This document shows, one piece after another, positions 1 to 9,526 of a DNA stretch of 64,000 bases. The notes beneath the pieces are model-generated. The model was not told the origin of the DNA. It did no database searches and saw only the letters and a program-made list of their open reading frames with translations. Every line of letters begins with the position of its first letter. Position 1 is the stretch's first letter. The translations under genes were made by a program, and so were the position numbers. Source of the stretch: DATLED01 sp963750255 (GTDB taxonomy: Bacteria; Actinomycetota; Acidimicrobiia; Acidimicrobiales; CADCTF01); NCBI GenBank assembly GCA_963750255.1, contig CAVVPZ010000012.1:1-64000 (forward strand). Reading direction: 5' to 3'.

Positions 1-34
1 GTACCGTCCGCAGCCTCCTCGGGCGGGGCGGACG

Positions 35-1227
35 ATGAGGGTCGCCCTCTTCGACAATCTCCCGTTGGGTGGCGCGAAACGGGCCAGTCGCGAGCTGGTG
101 CGCCATAGTACGGCCGGACACGAGTTTCACCAGTTCCGGGTCGTCGGCGACCGCGACATGCCGACGGACGAGCCGGTTCCGGGGTGCGTGTCCGATCGAA
201 CCTACGAGCTGCCCTCGGGGTGGCCCAGCCGCTTGCCCGCCGATCCGCGTCGGCTGGTTCGGCTGCGTCAGCTCCGACGCCTCGAGGTGCAGATCGCGGC
301 CGACATCGACGCCGGAGGATTCGACGTCGTCGTCGTGCACTCGTGTCGCTATCACCACGCCCCACCCCTCTTGCAGTTCTTGGGGACGCCGTCGCTCTAC
401 TTCGTCCAGGAAGCGCGTCGGCAGTCGTTCGAATATCCGTTGATGCAGCGGTACCGGGTGGCCGACACCTCCCGCGCCCGTCTCCGGCGGCTGGTGGCGA
501 CGACGGCGGACCGACGGGTCCGCGACCAGGACATCGCCTCGACCGCGCCGCCACCTCGCTCGCAGCGAACAGCCTCCACTCCTACGAGCTGGTCTATCGG
601 TCGTACGGCCGCTACCCGAAGGTTTCCTATCTCGGCGTGGATCCGGAGCGGTTCCGGCCCGAGGGTCGCTCCCGCTCAGGGATCCTCTCCGTTGGCGCGC
701 TCGATGAGTCGAAGGATCCCGAGTTCGCCGTCGCTGCGGTTGCGAAGATCCCCAAAGCGGCCCGGCCGCCGCTCACGATCATCTACGAGCGCGAGCAGCC
801 CCGGATGCATCAGCGATTGACGAAAACCGCGGCCCGAAGCGGCGTCGACCTCCGGCTGAAGCGGGGGGTCACCGATGAGGTACTCGCCGAGCACTATCGC
901 TCGGCCGCGGTCACCCTGCTGACGGCCCGGCTCGAACCCTTCGGTCTCGCCACGTTGGAGTCCATGGCGAGCGGAACTCCGGTAGTTGCCGTAGCTGAGG
1001 GTGGGTTCCGGGAGTCGGTCATCTCTGGCGTGAACGGCTACTTGGCCGAGCGGGATCCGAGGACGGTGGCCGCCCGATTGGCCGACGTCTTGCAGCCGGG
1101 CGTGGAGTTCGATCCAGAGTCGGTCCGTGCGACGGTGATCCCTTTCTTCAGTTGGGCTGCCGCCGCGGCGCGATTCGACCATCTCGTCGCCTCGGCGGCG
1201 GGCCGCACCGAGCAAGGACCCACCTGA
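35..1227 (+). CDS. Glycosyltransferase family 4-like (GT-B), frameshifted
   Basis: Probable retaining GT-B glycosyltransferase that would add a sugar from a nucleotide donor to a surface glycan at the cytoplasmic face. The first 170 or so residues read in one frame from ATG 35; near base 540 the frame changes and the C-terminal half continues to the stop at 1225-1227. The C-terminal donor domain carries the family signature EPFGLATLE (E-x7-E) followed by SMASGTPVVAV and a typical GVNGYL loop. About 397 residues in total, normal for the family. The stop overlaps the start of the FkbM methyltransferase gene (TGATG), so the two are translationally coupled. The acceptor and sugar cannot be read from sequence. 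The single shift looks like a sequence error because both halves are well conserved. Confidence 0.8.
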
Positions 1228-2105
1228 TGCGAGATCTCCGAGTCAAGCCGCTCGCCCGTCGCGCCACGGCGCGCATCACCGCTTCCGAGGCCAGCCGCAA
1301 GATCTTCCGACGTGCTGCACAACGAGGGTGGCTCCCGCAAGCCGTATACCAACGCCTCCCGCCCGGTGCCGAGTCCTTCGCCGTGTCCTTCGACGACGGC
1401 ACCGGTTTCACCTACGCCGTCGATCCGGAAGATCCCTTCGTCCGTCAACTCTTTTGGAGGGGCCTCGGTGCCCCGGAAGGAGCGAGCCTCGCCCCATTCC
1501 ATGACCTGGCCCCGCTGCATCGATCGTCGCTGACGTCGGGGCCCACACTGGCCTCTACAGCCTCGCTGCGTTGGCGGCGAACCCGTCGGTCGAAGTCGTC
1601 TCCTTCGAACCCGTGCCCGTCAATGCGTCTCGACTGCGGGCCAACCTCGTGGCCAACGATTGGGCGCAGCACGCCGAGGTGGTCGAGATGGCGGTCACCG
1701 ATTTCACGGGCACGACCCCGCTGCACATCCCCCTCGGCGACCACCCGATGTCGGGGTCGCTCGATCCCGCGGGGTTTCGTGGTCAGGCGGGCGCCGTGAC
1801 CGACAGTGCGTGCACGTCGCTCGACGACTTCTTCGCGACCAGAACTCCCGACCTCGTCAAGATCGACGTCGAGGGGTTCGAGCACACCGTGCTCTCCGGG
1901 ATGAGCCGACTTCTCCGGGACACGCGTCCGGCGCTGATCGTGGAGTGCAACCCCGATGGTCCGACACGCGAGGTGGAATCCATCCTCCGGGCGCATGAGT
2001 ACTCGTTCCAGACGCTCCCGCGGTCCACACACCACTCCTCCGACACACGTCATCGAGCCGGATCTGAAGGAGGTCTATCGGAACGTATTGTGCCTCCCGA
2101 ACTAG
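1227..2105 (+). CDS. FkbM-family SAM-dependent methyltransferase, frameshifted
   Basis: FkbM-type O-methyltransferase, a family that often methylates sugars in exopolysaccharide loci. ATG 1227 overlaps the preceding stop. The N-terminal 95 residues lead to a frame change near 1520; motif I follows as DVGAHTGLYS, then EPVP (ribose-binding acid) and the family signature VKIDVEGFE. A second change near 2040 is needed to reach the natural-looking tail EVYRNVLCLPN and stop at 2103-2105; without it the frame runs on to 2164 into low-complexity sequence. About 292 residues. It ends by overlapping the convergent flippase gene by about 55 bases. Role inferred from the neighbouring glycosyltransferase. 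Confidence 0.75.
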
Positions 2106-3258
2106 AACGGTTTCGGGACGTCGAGGCCACACCGCTCACGAATACCGCACACAGCACGACCTGAGAGGTGAGGGTGGCGGCGGCCGCCCCGAGCATCCCA
2201 TACCGGGGGATCAGAGCGGCGTTCAGTGCCAGGTTCACGATGGCAACCGCGCAGGTGGCCAGGGCTTGCACCTTGTCACGGGCCAGCGAGATGTAGAGGG
2301 GATGGAGCGGGGCGGCGAAGGCCGTCACGGCCGTCGCCACCAGAAGGACGGCGAGTGGCGCCGCACGATGGTACCGCGCTTCCGAAGAGCAACATCGCCA
2401 ACCAAACGAGGAGCGGAGCGAGCGCCAGGACGATCGCTCCAGCGACCAGCCCTCGTCGCTGCGCGATCTGGCGAAGTTTGCGATGATCTTGGGCATCCAA
2501 CGTGGCGCGCGCCGTCGCCGGGAGAGCGGACAGCACCATGAGGCCGATGACGGACAGAAATGCGTTCGGGATCCGGTACATCGCGGCGTAGATACCGGCT
2601 TCGCTCGCCGATCGGAGCGACGCCAGGATCAGCGTGTCGGTCGTGGCGAGTACCTGCTCGGCGAGGATGGCGACCAGGAGCCACGGAGGACCTTCGCCTC
2701 CTCGGCCGAGTTGATCGGTCGACAGCCGGTTCAGAGACAACGACAGGCTTAATGACGCCATGCTTCCGATCGTGAGAGCGAGTGCCGCTTGATCCGGGCG
2801 TCGGAACGCCACGACCATGGCGAGGATCAGGGTGCCTTGTACGGCGGCAGGAAGGCCTGCCCGAGCAGGACGGCCGCGGCCCAGGGAGATCCAATCGAGA
2901 TTGAGCCCCCGACTGGGGATGATCACCGCGAGGATCGCGAACTCGGGGATCTGTAGCCCACGTTGCGAGGAGGTACAGGCCTGTGACTGCAGCGGTTACC
3001 CGCCTCCGCTGTCGTTGGAGGGATCGGGCCACATCGAAGCGTTCCCGTGCCATCTCACGGACGCCCCGCACGCTTGCCCCCCAGTCGGCCACGAGCCCGA
3101 GGTATCGACACGCCAGAGGCGACCGACAACCGTCCGAAGTCGGCCGTGCCGAGACGCCGGGCGAGGAGGACGAAAGCCAGGAACTCGAGGCCCTGACCTG
3201 CGAGCCGTAGGGCGGTGAGATGGATGCCGCTCGGCACCCGGCGAAACAAGTCGGCCAC
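2050..3258 (-). CDS. Polysaccharide flippase / MATE-like Wzx protein, frameshifted
   Basis: Integral membrane protein of the oligosaccharide-flippase type (polysaccharide biosynthesis protein family), expected to move lipid-linked glycans across the membrane. ATG 3258 gives an N-terminus with the usual amphipathic entry and first helix (EFLAFVLLARRLGTADFG). Successive hydrophobic segments are found in three different frames, so changes are needed around 3110, 2940 and 2380; the last segment contains a run of helices with the family-like NLALNAALIPRYGMLGAA motif. About 400 residues when stitched. It starts 2-3 bases from the end of the upstream FkbM-like gene, so it is probably the last gene of a leftward polysaccharide operon. 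Confidence 0.65.
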
Positions 3259-3260
3259 GC

Positions 3261-4201
3261 TCAGATGCCGAACGACTCAGCAATCGTCCGATGCTGTCCG
3301 CTCTCTACGTCCAGGACCGGGAGATCTCGGATAACTGCCAATCGAGATCGGTGGTCGTCAAGGTAGGTGAGCGACCCGTCGGGACTCCGAGAGCTACGAA
3401 ACCGACTTCGGACCCAGACGTCTGCCGGCTGGCAAGCCTTCAAGGGGCCGGCTGCATCCTCGCGGACGAAGAAGGCGTTGCATCCGGCGCTGTTGCTGCC
3501 GACCAAGATGTAGCCCTTCCTCCATGCCACTTCGCAGAGGGCGCGCAGGGATGCTCCGTAGTACAGGTGGGAGTAGTGAGCCGAGCCATAGTCGAAGCGT
3601 TCGTCGTAAGGGACAGTCACGGCGTGGTCGGGCCCGAAGATGCTGTTGTACTCGATGACCACGATCGTCGGAGTGGCGGCGTGGAGGGCGTCAAAAAGCC
3701 AGTAGTCATTTCCGTCGACGTCGATCGACAGGAGTCCAGTTCACCGCCGAATCCGGACTCGAGCACGAGTTCATTGATGTTGGCGCTCGTCACGAATGTC
3801 GAGAGCGCCGTGATGTCGTGCCGCCACCCAATCGGATTTCGCTGCAGGAGCCGGACATGCGATTGCCCGGCGTCGACGATCAATCCCCGCCAGTCATCAT
3901 GCTGAAGGAGGAAACGGGTGTTGGCCTCCCGGTAGCCCTCGACGCCGATCTCGACGAATGTCTGGGTCGTGACCTCCGCGGCGCCGATGAGATATTGGAT
4001 GATCCCGTCCTCACCCCACTGCGAGAAGACCCGGAACTCGGCGTCTGCCAGCGTGTTGACGGCACCATCACGGGTGACGGCGGCGGTCTGGGCGCCGATG
4101 CGCATGCGGAAGTCGTCGACTTCGTCGTAGAGCCTGTCGAGCGGGCGACGCGCCATCGATCGAACAGCCCGAGCGGCGAGTCGTCGCGGCAGTTGAAGCA
4201 T
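3261..4201 (-). CDS. FkbM-like methyltransferase family protein, frameshifted
   Basis: The N-terminal half shows the FSQWGEDGIIQYL and FVEIGVEGY-REANT motifs of an FkbM-related SAM-binding family common in polysaccharide loci. A frame change near 3740 joins the first half (ending SGFGGELD) to the second (LSIDVDGNDYWL, then VVIEYNS), which is the conserved C-terminal part with the acidic D-x-D-G-N-D motif. About 313 residues from ATG 4201. It lies between a glycosyltransferase and the flippase on the same strand. A methyl-transfer role is the family expectation; some members of this branch are uncharacterised, so the substrate is unknown. Confidence 0.65.
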
Positions 4202-4236
4202 CGGCTGACGTTAGCGAGGACGGTTGCCTGGCGAGA

Positions 4237-5293
4237 TCATGGGGGGCTCCGCGTGGCAGTTGCCAGCAAGTCCGCCAGCGCCGCAGACCACACCACAGGG
4301 CGGTAGGTCTCCTCGACGTGTTTGCGGCCGGTGGATCCAAGCTCGAGCTGCCGACGTGGATCGCTCAACAAGGAGACGATTTCGTCCACGATTTCTTCAT
4401 CTGACTCGGCGACTACGGCGGGAAACGCACTGTCGAGGCCTCCCAACGTGTGAGGTGTCACGATTTGTGGGAGCTCCCAACCGGCGGCTTCCAGCACCTT
4501 GTTCTGCACCTGCTGTGTGTTCGAGCGGAGACACCCCAACGTGCGCCGACCCGCAGAGGTCGCCCAGATCGGGAAAGTCGGCCTGCAGCGTCCATTGGTT
4601 TCGGTGGGGCGGCGTCGACGACGCGGCCCGTTGGGTGAGCTCCGGCCACGGTGATCGTCGTGGCTGGGCGAGCCGCCAACAAAGCTGGCCAGATCCGATC
4701 CAGTCGCTCGACCGCCGCGAGATTCGGGTGGGTACGACAGGGTGCCGAAGAACAGGAGGTCGACCGACGGGTGCCGAGGACGACGCTCCGGAACCTCGAA
4801 CACGTTCGGGATCCAGGTAGCACCCAAGGCATCGGCGTCGGCGCAGCCGGCGGCGATCCGGATGCAAACCGGCTGTCGGCCTGCTCCACTCGCTGATGAC
4901 GTCGAGCGAGTGCCCGGTACGCGACGGACCGCACGCCCCACGCGATCGTGGCGCGGTCGCGGGAGTTCCGCGAGAGCAGATCGACGAAGTCGAGCACCGT
5001 GGCTCCCGTTTGAAGGGTCGGGTGCCAGGCCCGCGCCGTTCTACGATCACGACGACGTCGGGTTGGATCCGGTCGAGAATTCGGCGTGCCTTTCTCGGAG
5101 ACCAGGAGAGTGACTCAAAGGTTGCCGATCGACGGAGCACTCCTCCGACGTTGCCCGGGCCCCGGGCGTCCGTGAGTAAAGGCAGCTCGTAGACGTCCGC
5201 CTCGAGCTCCATCAGAAGGCGCCGCCAGGTCCGGACCCTCGCCCGCTCGCCAAGGGCGCGGTCCCGTCCGAGGTGGACGATGACCGCCCTCAT
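4237..5293 (-). CDS. Glycosyltransferase family 1/4-like, several frameshifts
   Basis: ATG 5293 gives MRAVIVHLGRDR, a normal GT-B start with the first beta strand and glycine loop. Segments recovered in different frames include RRILDRIQPDVVVIV (N-terminal domain), VDLLFFGTLSYPPN (start of the donor domain) and the C-terminal VQNKVLEAAGWELPQIVT followed by HVEETYRPVVW, which is the usual end of such enzymes. At least four frame changes between about 5000 and 4550 are required. About 350 residues. The start overlaps the stop of the GT2 gene in an ATGA arrangement (5293-5290), indicating coupled translation. Product specificity cannot be inferred. Confidence 0.65.
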
Positions 5294-6134
5294 CCTTTGC
5301 CCCGCCGGAGGCCAGCTGTCGCCCGCGAAGCGATCGCCCACGACACCCCGGACTGGGATCGAGCCCAGCGCCGAGCCGATGAGCGGCGGACCGTTGCGAC
5401 GCGTACCGTCGTCACGGCGGTGCGCCGACCCACCGACGGCGTGAACGACCGGGGATGAGGCGCACATCCGAATCACCATCGCCGGATGGGCCCGGCCAAG
5501 CCGCCAACAGAAGTCGACATCTTCGAAATACAGGAAGTACGCCTCGTCGAATCCGGCGACGCCAAGCATGCGCTTCCGATCGACGCTGAATACCGCTCCG
5601 CTAACCCAGTGGGTGGCGAGCGGCCACGTGTGATCACCGAGCGCCTGCCCAGCCTGATGGTCGCGCCCACCGTCCGAGGAATCTGCCGAGGATCCGCCGA
5701 CGGAGGGATCCGAGTGGAGCAATCCGACCGGCGCGGTAGGCGGTCGCCACGTGAGACAGGACCGTGGGGTAGCGATTGACCACGGAGGTGGGCTGACCCG
5801 TGGCGAGCACGATTGGAATGGTGCGGACTTCGTCGGGATCGCCGCCCGACAACAGTGTCCAGTGATCAACCTTCAGCCCTGTGACGTCTGGGTTGACGAG
5901 GACGACGCGTGCCGCCTCGACCTGAGCAAGGCCGAGGTTCACCGTGGCGCCGAACCCGACGTTGGTTGGAGAGAGCACGTGCGTCGCGCCGGGGTGGACG
6001 ACGGAAGCCGGATCGAGTGTCCGATCGTTGTGGACCACGATGATCTGGTTGTCGTCCGGGATCCAGCTGAGGTCGAGCTCGGCCGTGTTGTAGACGACGA
6101 AGATTGCGGTCGCCGCCCCTACGATCGCGAGCAT
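5290..6134 (-). CDS. Glycosyltransferase family 2, frameshifted, start merged with nadA
   Basis: GT-A family 2 glycosyltransferase, rhamnosyltransferase-like. The N-terminus shows IFVVYNTAEL, VHNDRTLDP, GFGATVNLGL and VVLVNPDV (the acidic metal-binding region). After a frame change near 5650 come SGAVFSVDRKRML, GFDEAYFLYFEDVDFCWRL and VVHAVGGSAHRR, the conserved acceptor-side motifs of this family. The same frame then runs on into the next gene; one more shift near 5390 would give a C-terminus ending at TGA 5292-5290, overlapping the next start. No separate start is obvious: the reading frame is continuous with nadA upstream, and ATG 6134 in the nadA tail is the nearest in-frame Met. About 280 residues. 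Confidence 0.65.
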
Positions 6135-7212
6135 CCGCTCGAGCGCGACCTTCGCCCACTCCTTGGTCTCGTCGTCGACGGTGATCCGGTTGACGACGCT
6201 GCCCTCGACCAGGTTCTCGAGCACCCACGCGAGGTGGGGGGCGTCGATGCGGAACATCGTCGAGCACGGGCAGATCAGCGGGTCGAGCGAGACGATGGTC
6301 TTGTCCGGGTGCTCGGCGGCGAGGCGCTGCACGAGGTGGATCTCGGTGCCGACGGCGATGTGGGTGCCCGCCGGCGCGGCGTCGATCTCCTTGACGATGA
6401 AGTCGGTCGAGCCGACCCGGTCGGCGGCGACGACGGTCTCGTGCGGGCACTCGGGGTGGACCACGACGAGTCCACCGGGGTTGGCGGCTCGGAAGGCGTC
6501 GATGTTGGCCGGCGTGAAGCGCTGGTGGATGGTGCAGTGGCCCTTCCAGAGCAGGAACTTGGACGACTTGACCTCGGACTCCTCGAGCCCGCCGAGCTCC
6601 CGGCGAGGGTTCCACACGCGCATCTCGTCGAGGGAGTAGCCCATCTGGACGCCGGTGTTGCGGCCCAGGTGCTGGTCGGGGAAGAACAGCACCTTGTCGC
6701 CCCGTTCGAAGGCCCAACTGAGCACGGCGCGGGCGTTCGACGACGTGCACACCGCCCCGCCGTTGCGGCCCACGAACGCCTTGAGGGCGGCCGAGGAGTT
6801 CATGTAGGTGATGGGCACGACCCGCTCGATGTCGGTGACGGCGGCGATCGCCTCCCACGCCTCCTCGACCGACTCGATGTCGGCCATGTCGGCCATCGAG
6901 CACCCGGCGTTGAGGTCGGGGAGGATCACCTGCTGGTGCGTCGCCGGTGAGGATGTCGGCCGACTCGGCCATGAAGTGGACGCCGCAGAAGACGATGAAC
7001 TCGGCCTCGTGCTGGTCGGCGGCGATGCGGGACAGCCCGAACGAGTCGCCCCGAGCGTCGGCCCAGGCCATGACCTCGTCACGCTGGTAGTGGTGGCCGA
7101 GGATGAACACCCGGGAGCCGAGCGTGGCCTTGGCCGCGGCGATGCGGGCTTCGAGCTCGTCGGCTGGGGCGCCCGTGTACTCCTCGGGGAGCGGGGTCTG
7201 GAGGCGGAGCAT
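6120..7212 (-). CDS. nadA: Quinolinate synthase A, frameshifted
   Basis: Condenses iminoaspartate with dihydroxyacetone phosphate to quinolinate in de novo NAD synthesis, using a [4Fe-4S] cluster in the cytoplasm. ATG 7212 gives the usual N-terminus leading to ILGHHYQRDEVM, then FCGVHFMAESADIL (first cluster Cys), HPECPHE (second) and DPLICPCSTM (third). A single shift near 6947 joins ADILTGD to HQQVILPDLNAGCSM. The C-terminus WAKVALERMLAI is where the family normally stops, but no in-frame stop occurs; the frame continues into a glycosyltransferase. nadB and nadC are not in view. Divergent from uvrC with about 185 bases between the starts. Around 364 residues. Confidence 0.9.
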
Positions 7213-7396
7213 GTAGGAGGTGACCTCCGAAGGAGAAGCCCCGGTGGTGGCCGGAGGGAGACAGCCTGGTCGCCTCACCTCGGGGATGTCGGCCCCGGAA
7301 CTGGAGTATGTGCGCCGGATACCAGGCCGGCGTTCACCTGATTGTAACCAGCAAGGTCGGCGAAATCTTCCATCCCGGTCGCGAGACAATGGGGGC

Positions 7397-9259
7397 GTGA
7401 CGCCGCCCCGCCCGCCGACCGGCACGATCCCCGAAGCGCCCGGGTCGTACCAGTTCAAGGATCGCGACGGCCGGGTCATCTACGTCGGCAAGGCCAAGAA
7501 CCTCCGGAGCCGGCTCAACAACTACTTCCAGAACCCGAAGAACCTCCACGTCCGCACGGCTCAGATGGTCGAGACGGCGCAGTCGGTCGAGTGGCTCCAG
7601 GTGCGCAACGACGTCGAGGCGCTCATGCTCGAGTACAGCCTCATCAAGGAGCACCAGCCGCGGTTCAATATCCGCCTCCGAGACGACAAGAGCTATCCGT
7701 TCCTGGCCGTAACCCTGAGCGACCAGTGGCCCAGGGCCATGGTCCGGCGGGGGCAGAAGGACAAGGGCACCCGCTATTACGGCCCCTACGGGCACGCCTA
7801 CGCCATCCGCGAGACGTTGGACCTGCTGCTGCGGACGTTCCCGATCCGCACCTGCAGCGACCACAAGTTCGAGCGCCACCACAAGCAGGGCCGGCCGTGC
7901 CTGCTCTTCCATATCGAAAAGTGCGCCGGGCCGTGCGTCGGCGAGATCGACAAGCCCGCCTACGACGCGCTGGTCGACGAGCTGTGTCAGTTCCTCGACG
8001 GCGACACCGGCCCGGTCGTCAACCGGCTCGAACAAGACATGCAAGATGCGGCGGCCGCTCTCGACTTCGAGCGGGCGGCGCGCCTCCGCGACCGGTTGGC
8101 CACGGTCCGCAAGGCCATCGAGAAGCAACAGATGGTCACCGAGCGCACTGAGGACCTCGACGTGATCGGGATCGCCGAGGACGAGCTCGAGTCGGCCGTT
8201 CAGGTCTTTTACGTCCGTCGTGGCCGCGTCGTCGGGCGAAAGGGGTTCGTCGTCGACAAGGTCGAAGAGCTGACCTCGCCGCAGTTGATGTCGCGCATCC
8301 TCGAACAGATGTACACCGAGCCCACCCTCGACGTGCCCCGCGAAGTGCTCGTCCCGTGGGAGCCCGACGACCTCGAGTTCTACGAGGAGTGGCTCGGCCT
8401 GCTGCGCGGCACCCGGGTCGGCATCCGGGTGCCGCAGCGGGGCGACAAGCGCACGCTGCAGGACACGGTCACCCAGAACGCCAAGGAGGAGTTCGTCCGC
8501 CACCGCCTCAAGCGCTCGGCTGACCACAACTCACGGGCCCGCGCCCTCAACGCGCTCCAGGAGGCCCTCGACCTGCCCGAGGCTCCGTTGCGCATCGAGT
8601 GCTACGACATGTCCCACATCCAGGGGTCGGATTACGTCGGGTCGATGGTGGTCATGGAGGACGGGCTGCCCAACACACGCGAGTACCGCCGCTTCAAGGT
8701 CAAGACCGTCGATGGCAACGACGACTTCGCCGCTATGGAAGAGGTGCTGACGCGTCGCCTCACCGCCTTGCTGGCCGAGCGGGACAAGCCTGTGGGGGAG
8801 CGGCCCGGCAAGTTCCACTATCCACCGCAGTTGTTGCTCGTCGATGGCGGCAAGGGCCAGTTGTCGGTCGCTGTGCGGGTACTCGAGGACCTCGGTCTCG
8901 ACGAGGAGATCCCTGTGGCCTCACTGGCCAAGCAGTTCGAGGAGGTGTATCTCCCGGGCCGGTCAGATCCGGTGCGGATCCCTCGCCAGTCCGAGTCGCT
9001 GTACCTCCTCCAACGGATTCGCGACGAGGCCCACCGCTTCGCCATCACCTATCACCGCCAGCTTCGCGACAAGCGAATGATCAAGTCGGTCATCGACGAC
9101 ATCCCCGGACTGGGCCCGACCCGAAAGAAGCGGCTCCTCAAGGAACTCGGGGGGATCGGCGCGGTGAAGGCGGCGTCGCTCGAGACGTTGCACGACTTGC
9201 CGTGGTTGCCGAATGCCGTCGGTCTGGCCGTGTTCGAGAAGATCCACGGCCCGGCCTGA
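7397..9259 (+). CDS. uvrC: UvrABC excinuclease subunit C
   Basis: Makes the dual incisions around DNA lesions in nucleotide excision repair after UvrAB loading. Intact, 620 residues. Domains in order: GIY-YIG nuclease (residues about 10-95: PGSYQFKD, VIYVGKAKNLRSRL), a Cys-rich patch (TFPIRTCSD, GRPCL, KCAGPC), UVR motif (about 205-240, FERAARLRDRLATV), RNase H-like C-terminal nuclease (ECYDMSHIQGSDYVGS with the catalytic Asp, LLVDGGKGQLS) and a tandem helix-hairpin-helix (IPGLGPTRKKRLL). GTG 7397 is chosen because family homology begins within a dozen residues; the frame is open for another 59 codons upstream without similarity. It heads the uvrC-rapZ-yvcK-gap block, here separated from rapZ by the toxin region. 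Confidence 0.97.
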   Translation: MTPPRPPTGTIPEAPGSYQFKDRDGRVIYVGKAKNLRSRLNNYFQNPKNLHVRTAQMVETAQSVEWLQVRNDVEALMLEYSLIKEHQPRFNIRLRDDKSYPFLAVTLSDQWPRAMVRRGQKDKGTRYYGPYGHAYAIRETLDLLLRTFPIRTCSDHKFERHHKQGRPCLLFHIEKCAGPCVGEIDKPAYDALVDELCQFLDGDTGPVVNRLEQDMQDAAAALDFERAARLRDRLATVRKAIEKQQMVTERTEDLDVIGIAEDELESAVQVFYVRRGRVVGRKGFVVDKVEELTSPQLMSRILEQMYTEPTLDVPREVLVPWEPDDLEFYEEWLGLLRGTRVGIRVPQRGDKRTLQDTVTQNAKEEFVRHRLKRSADHNSRARALNALQEALDLPEAPLRIECYDMSHIQGSDYVGSMVVMEDGLPNTREYRRFKVKTVDGNDDFAAMEEVLTRRLTALLAERDKPVGERPGKFHYPPQLLLVDGGKGQLSVAVRVLEDLGLDEEIPVASLAKQFEEVYLPGRSDPVRIPRQSESLYLLQRIRDEAHRFAITYHRQLRDKRMIKSVIDDIPGLGPTRKKRLLKELGGIGAVKAASLETLHDLPWLPNAVGLAVFEKIHGPA

Positions 9260-9261
9260 GC

Positions 9262-9526
9262 TCACTTCCACCGCTCGGGGATCTGCCCGAGTTGGGCGAG
9301 CAGGTCCCAGTCGTCGGGCTGCGCCGACGGATGGAACCAGGGTGCACCTTGCCCGCAACCATTGCTCGCGGGCCCGACGTGCGGCCTCGACGAGTCCGTC
9401 GTGGTAGCCCCATTCCGATCCGCAACATTCACAGATCTCGAAGCTGGCGAGGTCGCCGTCGGGGCCCCAGGGGTAGGAGTCGTCGAAGCGACGGCCGCAG
9501 ACCCGGCACGTCCTCAGCAATCTCAT
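9262..9526 (-). CDS. Cys-rich CPCC-type small protein, putative immunity protein, frameshifted
   Basis: Small protein of about 87 residues with a zinc-ribbon-like pair of knuckles: CRVCG near the N-terminus and CECCGSEWGY at about residue 33, resembling the CPCC family of cysteine-rich proteins (PWGPDGDLASFEIC is typical). One frame change near 9345 restores a family-like end (GAPWFHPS, then DDWDLLAQLGQIPE) and stop at 9264-9262. ATG 9526 overlaps the stop of the toxin gene as ATGA, so it is translationally coupled to a toxin. That position is where polymorphic toxin systems keep their immunity gene; the immunity role is inferred from the coupling, not from the fold. Confidence 0.6.

Noticed and set aside
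5751..6950. 400-codon plus-strand frame opposite nadA
   Set aside because: Composition (runs of Val, Asp, Gly, Arg) is typical of antisense to a GC-rich gene; nadA on the minus strand has all cluster cysteines.
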